A stretch of DNA of 64,000 nucleotides from Naumovozyma dairenensis CBS 421 (lineage: Eukaryota; Ascomycota; Saccharomycetes; Saccharomycetales; Saccharomycetaceae), in contig NC_016479.1 of the NCBI RefSeq assembly GCF_000227115.2, forward strand, positions 1,362,686 through 1,426,685, in the 5' to 3' direction. The notes under the pieces are model-generated. The model worked only from the letters and a program-made list of their open reading frames with translations, had not been told where the DNA came from and ran no database searches. Positions 19,725 to 29,058 of this stretch are shown here, in pieces. Both the position numbers and the translations under genes were made by a program. Position 1 is the first letter of the stretch. Each line of letters opens with the position of its first letter.

Positions 19725-20206
19725 CGCGAGTATTGGGTTCAGGCTATTTGTAACGACTAAAGAACTTATTGGTGCATATACTTGGAAGAATATATTCTCG
19801 AATTGGTCACCCTTTCAAGTAGTGTAGATCAAGTCCTCCGGTTCAGAATGCCTCTGTTAATTCAATTTTGATTCTACTCTTAGTCAATTTTTTGCTAAAA
19901 TTATGTATATTTCACATTTCATTATATCAAGGACATTTGGCTAAACGATGTTGTTCCGGGAAGTTGCCCTTTTTGGTGGCGCCCTCGAAATATATATAGA
20001 CTACAAAATATGATGATGATGATTATGACGATGATGATGAACAAAAAAGGACATCTAAGAACAGAAAGGTGCTTTTTTCTTCCGTTAGAACTAGATGTTT
20101 AGCAAGATATCATAATACTAATAAAAGACTACTATTACTTGCCACTAAGAAGCCCACTTAAAACAAGAGATGAATTCATACCGTAGCTAAGGAAAGAAAA
20201 AAAATT
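19725..20206. other. Divergent promoter region MSB3/RIM21
   Basis: A 482-bp region shared by two divergent genes. It contains an imperfect GAT repeat (20010-20041) and no clear binding site that I can name. Confidence 0.5.
20010..20041. repeat. GAT trinucleotide repeat
   Basis: Imperfect (GAT)n, interrupted by GATTATGAC, in the upstream region of RIM21. It is outside any accepted coding frame. Confidence 0.8.
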
Positions 20207-21814
20207 ATGACGTATAATAACATATGGAGATTATCACCTACTGATCCCTACGTTTACAAAAGTTGTAACTGGCTGGATTTAGGACCGGGACTTCTGGTTA
20301 ATGATAACCTGGATCAGAAAGCTAGATATATAGCATCTATTAAATTTAAAAGCTATTGTGACGGGGGATCTCCAGTCTATATGGCCAGCAGACTTACCGG
20401 ACTCTCTAAGTATCGGTATCTAGATTCAGTATATTTGGATTGGAAAAAATATATTACTGCAAATAATTCTATTGGAGGTTCATTCCAATATAGCATATAT
20501 TCAGTGGTCATATCATTTACGGCTAATTTAGTAATTACCATTTTTTTAACAGTCTTAGTATTTATTAATATACGGGACAAACCATATGTTAAATCATCAA
20601 GATTACTTAAATTTGCCTCATTGATAGCATCCCTGAACTTAATAATTTTCGTTACACGATCACTACAGAAACTCGCAACAGAACACAAAACCCATGGTAC
20701 TGTCAGTACCCATTATGCAATGGATTTATTTACAGACGATATTGCATTCATTGTTCTAGATTTTATATCTACCTGCATATTTCAACTTTGTCAAGTAAGT
20801 ATCGTCATTAGATTATTTGAAAGAATACAGGAGAAAAGAATTGTGTTTATTTGTGGCGTTTGTCTAACAATTGTAGATAATGTCCTTTGGGTGATACCTC
20901 AATTAGTAGAGGCCTCAGGAGGCGGATACGTCAAGAGATGGGAAATATTACCACCTTTTGTTTACCTTTTTAGGATTTCTATTGCTACATCTTACGCCTG
21001 TGTTGTCATATCATATATCATAAGGAAAAGAAGACAAAGCTATAGATCTTTTCAGATGGTCCTTTTGAGTTTTCTCACTTTAATTACTGTAATTGCTTCA
21101 CCAGTATTTTTCATCATTGATATATCAGATGTTTGGATCAGTGAGTTAAGTGAAATCTTCTCTACTACATGCTATATTGGTGCTACCGTTATTGTATGGG
21201 AATACCTAGATAGATTATCGGTAATAGAAAGAAATGACCGTGCTCAAAGTGTTCTTGGTAGACCAATATTTGAAGATGAACAACATGATTATAATTTTGC
21301 CAAATATGCACTAAAAGTACAAAAGGCTCTAATACGAAGTGATTCAAACACAGGAAGTGAAGCTGTCGGTGATGAAGATCTCGAGGAGGGATTAGGTAAT
21401 CAAGCAGATAGTATGGACAATAACGTTATACATCCTGAAGACGAGAGTATAAATCAAGTCCGCTTTGATAATAAGCGTGAGTTCAATGAAGTAGCTCAAG
21501 AACATCTTTCTAATGCCATAGATAAAGTTCTTTATTTTACAGATCAAATCGCCATTAAAAGTTTTGGTAACTATACATCGAATTCAAGTTCAAAGAATAG
21601 TGATAATTCAAATGAAAGAAAGAAAGTTGTAAAAAGACGGCTTGGTCTAGATAAACCTAAGGATGTTTATGTATACGAACTGAGAGATGTCGTATTCCCT
21701 TCTGACGATGAAGAAGAAGAAGAAGAAGAAGAAGAAGAGCGAAAAGTAGATAAACAAGAACAACGTAATGAGGAGGGGGGAACTTATGATAATTCTGCAA
21801 CACATCGAAAATAG
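20207..21814 (+). CDS. RIM21: pH-sensing membrane protein of the Rim101 pathway
   Basis: A 535-residue multi-spanning membrane protein (S. cerevisiae Rim21, YNL294C, 533 residues), a PalH/Rim21-family sensor that detects external alkaline pH and leads to proteolytic activation of Rim101. About seven hydrophobic segments lie between residues 100 and 350, for example SVVISFTANLVITIFLTVLV and FQMVLLSFLTLITVIASPVF. The N-terminal part is extracellular-like with conserved WRLSPTDPYVYKSCNWLDLG. The long C-terminal tail is cytosolic and acidic, ending in a run of ten Glu. The start is ATG. Synteny (MSB3, RIM21, YNL295W) is conserved. Confidence 0.95.
   Translation: MTYNNIWRLSPTDPYVYKSCNWLDLGPGLLVNDNLDQKARYIASIKFKSYCDGGSPVYMASRLTGLSKYRYLDSVYLDWKKYITANNSIGGSFQYSIYSVVISFTANLVITIFLTVLVFINIRDKPYVKSSRLLKFASLIASLNLIIFVTRSLQKLATEHKTHGTVSTHYAMDLFTDDIAFIVLDFISTCIFQLCQVSIVIRLFERIQEKRIVFICGVCLTIVDNVLWVIPQLVEASGGGYVKRWEILPPFVYLFRISIATSYACVVISYIIRKRRQSYRSFQMVLLSFLTLITVIASPVFFIIDISDVWISELSEIFSTTCYIGATVIVWEYLDRLSVIERNDRAQSVLGRPIFEDEQHDYNFAKYALKVQKALIRSDSNTGSEAVGDEDLEEGLGNQADSMDNNVIHPEDESINQVRFDNKREFNEVAQEHLSNAIDKVLYFTDQIAIKSFGNYTSNSSSKNSDNSNERKKVVKRRLGLDKPKDVYVYELRDVVFPSDDEEEEEEEEEERKVDKQEQRNEEGGTYDNSATHRK
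21710..21739 (+). repeat. In-frame GAA repeat in RIM21
   Basis: Nine GAA codons plus one GAG encode ten consecutive Glu in the cytosolic tail. It is a nearly pure codon repeat, so its length may vary between strains without breaking the frame. Confidence 0.9.
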
Positions 21815-22020
21815 GATGCGAATAGAGATAGATAAGCACCAACATCGAACTATTTGTCTCTTCGAAAATGCATTTAATCATAAACACATGCTATATATAT
21901 ATTATATGGGCGACCACGTAACAAGTTAATTTACGTAATCCTGATACATTCAGTGTAATAGTTGAATGAATATAATTGCTTTTTTTTTGAATGATGAACT
22001 ACATATCTGTTCTAAAATAT

Positions 22021-23493
22021 TTACAAAGTTCTTTTAGAGCTGCTATAATTCCATGAGGAAAATACTTCATCGAAATCGGAAGATATCAAATTTATCGGAT
22101 ATTGCATATACCTTATACCATTTCTTGTTACTGAACATTCTTTATTGAGATTAAACAGATAACTCTTGTCGAAATTCTTGCCATAAAAAGTGTGTCTCCT
22201 CTTGGTTGGTTTCAGCCAATGTATTCTTTTAAATCCAGGGACGGGGCTTGATTGGATAATACAATCTATTCCACTATTATAGTAATAAACCGATGGCATA
22301 GAACGTTTTAAATCTCGAACCGTTTCGTGCATGCGTTGCGAAAGATTGTTATCAAATGAAATAAGCTCCTTAGGGGAAGTTATTATTTGCCTTAACGTCA
22401 AATATATCGGCGAAATCTCGTCCATCATCCGTTTCTTTAGGTAACGATTGAATGCTTTTCTGGCAGCCAGTGTATTATTAACATAAATGTAAAGGGGGAG
22501 ACGAGTTTCTCTGACATCAGAGTATATAGTTAATTTCGTTAACCTATTGAATTCCTTGGCTAAGAACGAATTTAATTTTTCAATTTCTGTTTTGAATATA
22601 GTCTGATCCTTTTTCAAAAACGGGTAGTTGGATATTAAATTTTTTATGGAATGATCGTGAATTTGTGCCGTTTTGATTGACTTTTTTTGGAATGACTTGG
22701 AATTGCGCATTTTCCTCTTTTGCTTTTTCAATTTCTCTGCATATGATACATCGAATAAGTTAAAAAATTCTGAATCATCGTTGATTCTAGCATTATGTAC
22801 TTTTAATTTTATCATTACATTATCTGGTTGTTGTTTATCCTTCCCTAAATCTTTTGACGTTATCATTTTGAAAGGCTTCAATTTCGTTACAACAGAATTC
22901 GGGACAGCCTTAAACGGACGATCTTTATATAGCATTCCACTAATGGAGGCGTCCCATGGAATAGTAGGTTTTGTGATACCTTCCCCATCTGAATTTATAT
23001 CTTGAGAATGGATGGTGGCATTCTTTAGTTCCTCAATAATATCTTGAATATTATTCTTTTGCGATAAGGTGTCATGCAAGGATGAACTCTCAGTTATGAA
23101 ATTTTCTGCATTAGCTCCTAAAAGCTTGAGATCTGATAGCTGCGGAAGTAATTTCAGGTGTAATTCGTTATCATAGAATCTATTTTGAGTTGATATAGAA
23201 GAATTCCCCAAAAACAGTGGTTTATAACCAGCAAACAGACCCTCCGTTTGAACCTCATTAACTGGGATATGATCTGTCTCTCCTACTCGAGGTACCATGG
23301 TTCTTTTCTTCTTTAAATGACGTCCCACAAATGGGTTCGATTTCAAAATCGACTGCTCCTTTGAGTTTGTTTCTTTTCGTATTGACTTCACAGATTTCTT
23401 GAACAAAGTGGACATAGGTCGGCTAACATACAAATTTGGTTTACTCTTCATAACAGATCCAACCATGAGGCCATCATGAATGAAGCCAATCAT
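22021..23493 (-). CDS. MRX6: Mitochondrial PET20-domain protein
   Basis: A 490-residue protein in the position of S. cerevisiae YNL295W (MRX6, 524 residues). The PET20 domain is recognisable at about 65-110 (EVQTEGLFAGYKPLFLGNSS). In S. cerevisiae Mrx6 is a mitochondrial protein that works with Pet20 and the Lon protease Pim1 and affects mtDNA copy number; that role is from the literature, not visible here. The rest is Lys-rich with no other domain I can name. The N-terminus (MIGFIHDGLMVGSVMKSKPN) is not a strong presequence by eye. Divergent neighbour MON2 fits chromosome XIV order. Confidence 0.85.
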   Translation of the reverse strand: MIGFIHDGLMVGSVMKSKPNLYVSRPMSTLFKKSVKSIRKETNSKEQSILKSNPFVGRHLKKKRTMVPRVGETDHIPVNEVQTEGLFAGYKPLFLGNSSISTQNRFYDNELHLKLLPQLSDLKLLGANAENFITESSSLHDTLSQKNNIQDIIEELKNATIHSQDINSDGEGITKPTIPWDASISGMLYKDRPFKAVPNSVVTKLKPFKMITSKDLGKDKQQPDNVMIKLKVHNARINDDSEFFNLFDVSYAEKLKKQKRKMRNSKSFQKKSIKTAQIHDHSIKNLISNYPFLKKDQTIFKTEIEKLNSFLAKEFNRLTKLTIYSDVRETRLPLYIYVNNTLAARKAFNRYLKKRMMDEISPIYLTLRQIITSPKELISFDNNLSQRMHETVRDLKRSMPSVYYYNSGIDCIIQSSPVPGFKRIHWLKPTKRRHTFYGKNFDKSYLFNLNKECSVTRNGIRYMQYPINLISSDFDEVFSSWNYSSSKRTL

Positions 23494-23918
23494 TGGAGTG
23501 TATGTATTATTGCAATTATCGATTGGATATCAAATCTAAAAATGGTAGAGTCAATGCTCGGACTAGAAAATGGGATGGAAGTGACCAAAAAACTCTTAGA
23601 GCAATTCTCAACTGACACAGTATTTATTCAGAAGATCTAGCGTCTTTCGTCTTGCTCTGAAGCTCATTCCATCGATCAGATGGGTCTTACAAATAAATCT
23701 AGATTGGATAGTCCTGATGTTATTAGCGAAATTGCCTCGGCCGGTTTGTTAAAACATTTATATAACGTTACGTAACTATATATATGATTGTAATGTAATT
23801 AAACGACAGTGAGTTCTGAGCTCTGTTAAACTGATGGAAACAGGGCAAGGAATACAAGAAACTAATCTTTTAGGACCATCCAACAAACTGCATTTTTGAT
23901 TGCTTTTCAAAAACAGCA
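23494..23918. other. Divergent promoter region MRX6/MON2
   Basis: A 425-bp region between two divergent genes. It contains AT-rich segments such as ACTATATATATGA near 23778. No specific site is assigned. Confidence 0.5.
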
Positions 23919-26900
23919 ATGCAAGTCGCAAAATTCACTTCTTTTCGGAAACAATTGGACCAGGAATTACACTCCCTTTCTTCAGAATCTAAAAGAAGAA
24001 ATTCAACCATTAAACATGCTAGCGACAAATCAATCGATATTCTAAAGACTATTCAAAATATAGAAGAACTTGTAAGGCACCCTGATTTTGTTACACCTTT
24101 GGTCCTGGCCTGTTCATCGAGAAATGCCAAATTAACTTCAATTGCCATGCAATGCCTACAAGGATTGGCGTCCGTACCTTCAATACCAGAGTCAAGAATC
24201 CCAGAAGTTCTAGACGGATTCATTGAAGCCACTCAGCTAGCGATGGAGATACAATTGAAAGTTCTACAAATAGTACCAATATTTTTCAAGACATATGCAA
24301 AATATATTGTAGGCCCACAATGTAAAAAGTTACTTCAATGCTGTTCAAGTTTACTTCAACTACCAAATAAAGCACCAGTTGTCTTTGGGACTGCAAGCGC
24401 AACTTTGCAGCAACTAATAGATGAAGTCTTCGAAAGAGTTTCCTACGAATGGGCCAAAAATGAAGATGACGAATCGGCAACTGCAACGTTTGAAGTAATG
24501 ATTAGTAATAATGAAACAGTCAAAGTTGGCCCCTACCACTACGATGCTAACAGATTACTTAATGACTTATGTTCATTGGTCGAATCATCTACCTCCTCTT
24601 CATCTTCAACAAGTACTCAGGATAAAACCGATCAATTGTTAGATATTAAAGACATCCAAACAGATTACGGCCTAGAGATATTGGAATCAGTTTTGAAGAA
24701 TAGTAAGAAATTATTTTTGACATACCCTGATTTACAATTTATATTGAGAACAAAAACGGTACCGTTACTATTACGCTATATTTCGTCATCAAAACATTTT
24801 TCGACTATATTCAGAAGTTCTCGATGTATCCAACTTCTAATCAAAAAGGACTATCTCTCATTACTTGAACTGGAATTGGAAGTTATTATTTCACTGCTTA
24901 TTCATGGAATATCATTAGAATCCAATATATCCCCTTGGCAACGGATATTGTCGTTGGAAATATTCAAGGAACTATCCCAAGATTTTGAAATGATCAGGTC
25001 ATTATTTATTACTTATGATTTGTTCCCAGACAGGAAACATATTGTGAACGATTTATTGCAAACATCTTTCAAATTAATCGATTCAAAGGACTTTACATCT
25101 TTCCTTGGCCATTCAGAGATTATTCAAAAAGTTAGCTCTCCTCTAATCACATCTGAAACAACAACTGTCAAGACAAGATATATTGATATGCTAGATAAGA
25201 CAAACCCGCCTTCTGTTAATTTAGCTTACATAATTTCTTTAGTATTATCAATATCCAATAATTTCTCTGAAGGTTTAAATAACCACGTTTTAACTGTTTG
25301 CCAAGCTAAAGGTGATGATAAAAACGAAGCGAGCAAGGAGGAATCAGAACTCACATCGACTAAACGATTATATGAGGGCTTGTTCGAAAGTCTATTCCAA
25401 CTCCATAAATTACTCTTATATTCGTCAATGTTAGATTCTCACATATTCCATTCGCTAGTAAGAGCATTTCAAAAGTTAGCTCATGCGGCTGGACTTCTAC
25501 ATTTAAACGATAAATTGAATGTATGTCTTGACCTATTCTCAAAGTCAATCGTTAACAACACTTTGAGTGGAAGTCCTACAGATGATATGCAGACTAATAT
25601 TGGACCTCAGTCACAATCGTCAAGAAACAGTTCAAAAACTTCCACGCCTAGAAAATTACAGTCCGCCACATTCTCAGATAAGAAATCTTTACACCTTAGA
25701 TCTTTCAATTCAAGAAACGTTAGTTTATTCAGAGCTCTATTATCGCTATCCATATCAATTGGTTCCTTCTTTAACACGAAAAGCTGGCAAATTGTCTTCC
25801 TAACTTGGCAATGGGTATCATACTTTATTTATGGGCCATCTGCTGATTTTATGGAAGCATTCTATGCCAATGATATTCCACCTGCTCCTACAGTATCAAA
25901 GAGTGATTTACTGTCCATCGAGACCAGCATCAAGAAATTGTTCGAAAATACTCAGTCATACTCGTCCGATTCATTTCAAATTCTATTGGAAAGCGTAATG
26001 ATAGAAGCTAAAAAATCATTATCCATTCCAGAAGAAGATTCTGATAGCGCAAATGGATACCATCCTTTAAACCAATCAAATGAACTATCGAATTGTATCT
26101 ACAATAAGGGGTTTTTCATTACTCAAATTGGTGAACTAGCGTCTTTCAACTTCAATAGATTTATCACGGAATATCAAAATCAAGACAGGATGCTGTGGAA
26201 TTCGATTATGAGTTTCTTTATCAAATTGATTGCTAATCGCAATATTTCAAGTATTCCCCTCCGTCTATATATTACTAGAGTTTTCACGGATATCATAAAG
26301 AATATTGCTAATGAAGTTGGAAATATGGACGACCAAGAAACCAGAGCCTCCAAATTTTCCATATTAGAGCAATTGTTCACCAATTCGCTAATGAAAACAA
26401 TTGAATCAATTCAAAAATTAGACGTTACAAAAAATGAAATATATGATGGTACAATAAGAACTGAATCTGAAATCATATTTCAAATTTTGTCCACTTTAAA
26501 AGAGATTTTAAATGAATTTGGTGACCTATTAACTCAATCATGGTCAACTATATTCAATATTATCAATGCACCTTTTGAATGGAACATTGAAACAGCTTTG
26601 TCTTCTGAAGGAGGCAATGATAAAGAAGACTCCTCATTGGTAGGAGGAATTCTTCAAAATTATATAGATATGATCCAAGTCTCCTATGATGTATTCAAAT
26701 TAATATCAGATGACTTTTTACAATCACTACCCTTGGGCGTAATAAAATACGTTGTTGACACTTTAGTGAATTATGCTACGCAGGATAAAATATTAAATAT
26801 CTCATTTTCCTCAATTAGTCAATTTTGGTTAGTCGGTGATTATTTACGACTAAAAGATGGCGACATTGTAAAATTCGATGACTCTAAAGAATCGAAAGAC

Positions 26901-28850
26901 AGGCTAGCTATTTTCAAGGGTAAACTGCAAGACAACCAATTAACCCAGATTATTTCCTCATCAGCTTCGAAAGGACCAGAGATGTATAATGGCCTTTGGT
27001 TATATCTTCTAAAAAGTCTAATAGAATGCACTAAAGACAAGAGGATAGAAGTCAAGAATGGTTCCATCCAAACGTTTTTCAGAATTGTCGATTCTCATGG
27101 GAGTTGTTTCCCAACTTGGGACTTAATCTTCATAGAAGTATTGAATCCATTCTTAAAAGAAAAACTATGGGAGGCTGACAATGAAGAAATTTCCAAATTT
27201 GTTGACTTAACTTTAAAAGGTTTAGTAGACCTTTACCCAAGTCATTTTACATCGTTCTTATCTTCCAATAGCAACGATGAATGGATTGCCGTTTTAAATT
27301 TGTTTGACAAACTCCTCAAATCTAAGTCCAGTTCTGTAAATTACGTCACAGTTATCAATTATCAAAAGTTATTGAAATCAATGATAAAATTTCCTTATCT
27401 CCCTGAGCCTATTTGGAAAAAATGTCATGAGATCTGGCTCGGATATAACATTACATATAGCGATTTGGCCAGCCTGACTCCTGAGGTAGGTGCAAAAACA
27501 GAATACGATTGTGTTACTGAATTGCTGATTGCATTCCAAGATCTATATCCATTAGTAGATAAATACGGAAAGATTTCAGAGGAATTCACCGAGAAATCAT
27601 TAGGATTCTTTAATTCAGCAGCAAGATATCCGTTACTTCCTGAATATAGTCAAGATAAAACCAAGTTATCAGGTTTACAAAATCAATTGTTATGTTGTCT
27701 ACATCTTTTTGACAGAATTGAAAACCGTGAGATTGAACTGTTAGTCATTTACCAATTAACTGTCTTTGGTACATTATGTTTTGATACTAGGGAAAAAATA
27801 GAAAAGAAATTAGCACACAAATTAACCGATGCAACTAATTCTAGAATACCTTCATTTGAGGCAATAAGTTATATCTCAACTCAATATTTATCAGAAAGGT
27901 TAGATTTTGCGAGTAATAACTCTGTACCCTTAGACAAAGACAAACAAATATTAAGAATTGTGCGAAATTTGTCAGACGTAATACAAAGGAAATCGTTTAT
28001 TAACTTAGGTAAATCAGAGAATATTCCTCTTTGGGTTATATCATCCCGTTGTTTTAGGAAATTAGTCGAAAAGTTACTTGTTTCCTTCAAAAAGGCGTCT
28101 GCACCAAATTACCTTCAAGGTGAAGTTTTAGGGATATTTATCGATGTAATGTCGTCATATTTCGTAAGGGAAAGCGGGAAAACGGATTCGTTAACTGAAT
28201 CTTCTGACATAGAAGAATATAGAGCTTGTAGTACAATACTTTTGCAAAATGATGTCATTACATTGCTAGATGATGAACGATTGAAATACCTTGTTGAAAG
28301 TATATGGTATGGCTCCTTTATCTATGAAACTGATGAATACGAAAATGCATTGCTTGCAAGGGGTGAAACTCTATTTGACGTTTCTCAACAACTTTCAAAT
28401 TTTGATTTCAACGATATGTTTGGATCTACAGTCCAACCTCCTTTAATGAGTAAATATAATTGCTCTCTTGTCTGTTTGAATGATCTTATTAAATTCGTGA
28501 TGCTACCAGATCCTGAATTCTCAAAACTAAGGATAGTAACTATCCCTTTCCTAGTTGTTCGTATATCTTTAGTGTTAAGAAGGTTTATTTGCGATGAATT
28601 CCTAATGTGCAAAGCTCCGATCCCCAAACATAGAAAAATAGAGTTAACAACTTTTCTAAATGGGTTGCATAAAATCATGCAGTTTCTTTTGGAAGAGAAT
28701 CCCGAATACGGCGAAGAGGAGACTCTCAAAGAACTAAAGGTATTATATCCTTTGATTCTTAAGACGATCCCTGTTTCACACAAGGTGGAAGGTATTCAGG
28801 ATGATGTTCTAAATTTATCGTTGGCATTTACTAAATTAATGTCCAAATAA
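23919..28850 (+). CDS. MON2: Golgi/endosome Arf-GEF-like protein Mon2
   Basis: A 1643-residue protein, matching the 1636 residues of S. cerevisiae Mon2 (YNL297C). Mon2 is related to large Arf-GEFs (DCB and HUS domains) but lacks the Sec7 catalytic domain. It works with Neo1 and Dop1 in endosome-to-Golgi and vacuolar traffic. The N-terminal DCB region is about 5-180 (SSESKRRNSTIKHASDKSID and onward), followed by HUS-like helices and a long helical-repeat C-terminal half. No Sec7 motif is seen, as expected. The frame is open throughout; this is the longest gene of the window. Confidence 0.96.
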   Translation: MQVAKFTSFRKQLDQELHSLSSESKRRNSTIKHASDKSIDILKTIQNIEELVRHPDFVTPLVLACSSRNAKLTSIAMQCLQGLASVPSIPESRIPEVLDGFIEATQLAMEIQLKVLQIVPIFFKTYAKYIVGPQCKKLLQCCSSLLQLPNKAPVVFGTASATLQQLIDEVFERVSYEWAKNEDDESATATFEVMISNNETVKVGPYHYDANRLLNDLCSLVESSTSSSSSTSTQDKTDQLLDIKDIQTDYGLEILESVLKNSKKLFLTYPDLQFILRTKTVPLLLRYISSSKHFSTIFRSSRCIQLLIKKDYLSLLELELEVIISLLIHGISLESNISPWQRILSLEIFKELSQDFEMIRSLFITYDLFPDRKHIVNDLLQTSFKLIDSKDFTSFLGHSEIIQKVSSPLITSETTTVKTRYIDMLDKTNPPSVNLAYIISLVLSISNNFSEGLNNHVLTVCQAKGDDKNEASKEESELTSTKRLYEGLFESLFQLHKLLLYSSMLDSHIFHSLVRAFQKLAHAAGLLHLNDKLNVCLDLFSKSIVNNTLSGSPTDDMQTNIGPQSQSSRNSSKTSTPRKLQSATFSDKKSLHLRSFNSRNVSLFRALLSLSISIGSFFNTKSWQIVFLTWQWVSYFIYGPSADFMEAFYANDIPPAPTVSKSDLLSIETSIKKLFENTQSYSSDSFQILLESVMIEAKKSLSIPEEDSDSANGYHPLNQSNELSNCIYNKGFFITQIGELASFNFNRFITEYQNQDRMLWNSIMSFFIKLIANRNISSIPLRLYITRVFTDIIKNIANEVGNMDDQETRASKFSILEQLFTNSLMKTIESIQKLDVTKNEIYDGTIRTESEIIFQILSTLKEILNEFGDLLTQSWSTIFNIINAPFEWNIETALSSEGGNDKEDSSLVGGILQNYIDMIQVSYDVFKLISDDFLQSLPLGVIKYVVDTLVNYATQDKILNISFSSISQFWLVGDYLRLKDGDIVKFDDSKESKDRLAIFKGKLQDNQLTQIISSSASKGPEMYNGLWLYLLKSLIECTKDKRIEVKNGSIQTFFRIVDSHGSCFPTWDLIFIEVLNPFLKEKLWEADNEEISKFVDLTLKGLVDLYPSHFTSFLSSNSNDEWIAVLNLFDKLLKSKSSSVNYVTVINYQKLLKSMIKFPYLPEPIWKKCHEIWLGYNITYSDLASLTPEVGAKTEYDCVTELLIAFQDLYPLVDKYGKISEEFTEKSLGFFNSAARYPLLPEYSQDKTKLSGLQNQLLCCLHLFDRIENREIELLVIYQLTVFGTLCFDTREKIEKKLAHKLTDATNSRIPSFEAISYISTQYLSERLDFASNNSVPLDKDKQILRIVRNLSDVIQRKSFINLGKSENIPLWVISSRCFRKLVEKLLVSFKKASAPNYLQGEVLGIFIDVMSSYFVRESGKTDSLTESSDIEEYRACSTILLQNDVITLLDDERLKYLVESIWYGSFIYETDEYENALLARGETLFDVSQQLSNFDFNDMFGSTVQPPLMSKYNCSLVCLNDLIKFVMLPDPEFSKLRIVTIPFLVVRISLVLRRFICDEFLMCKAPIPKHRKIELTTFLNGLHKIMQFLLEENPEYGEEETLKELKVLYPLILKTIPVSHKVEGIQDDVLNLSLAFTKLMSK

Positions 28851-29058
28851 AGTGATTGCAAGCAGCGTATTTACTCATTGGTACGTTCACATACAAATTA
28901 CACACAACATCATGGTTATAGAATGAATTATATAACGTTGAATAATAAAAAAGAATAAAAATATTTAGTTAATATTTCTTTTAACTCTATAATAAATTTC
29001 AATACTGTCTTGATAATAGTATTCAAATCCTCTCTTAACGCCAATAGGATATGGGTTA

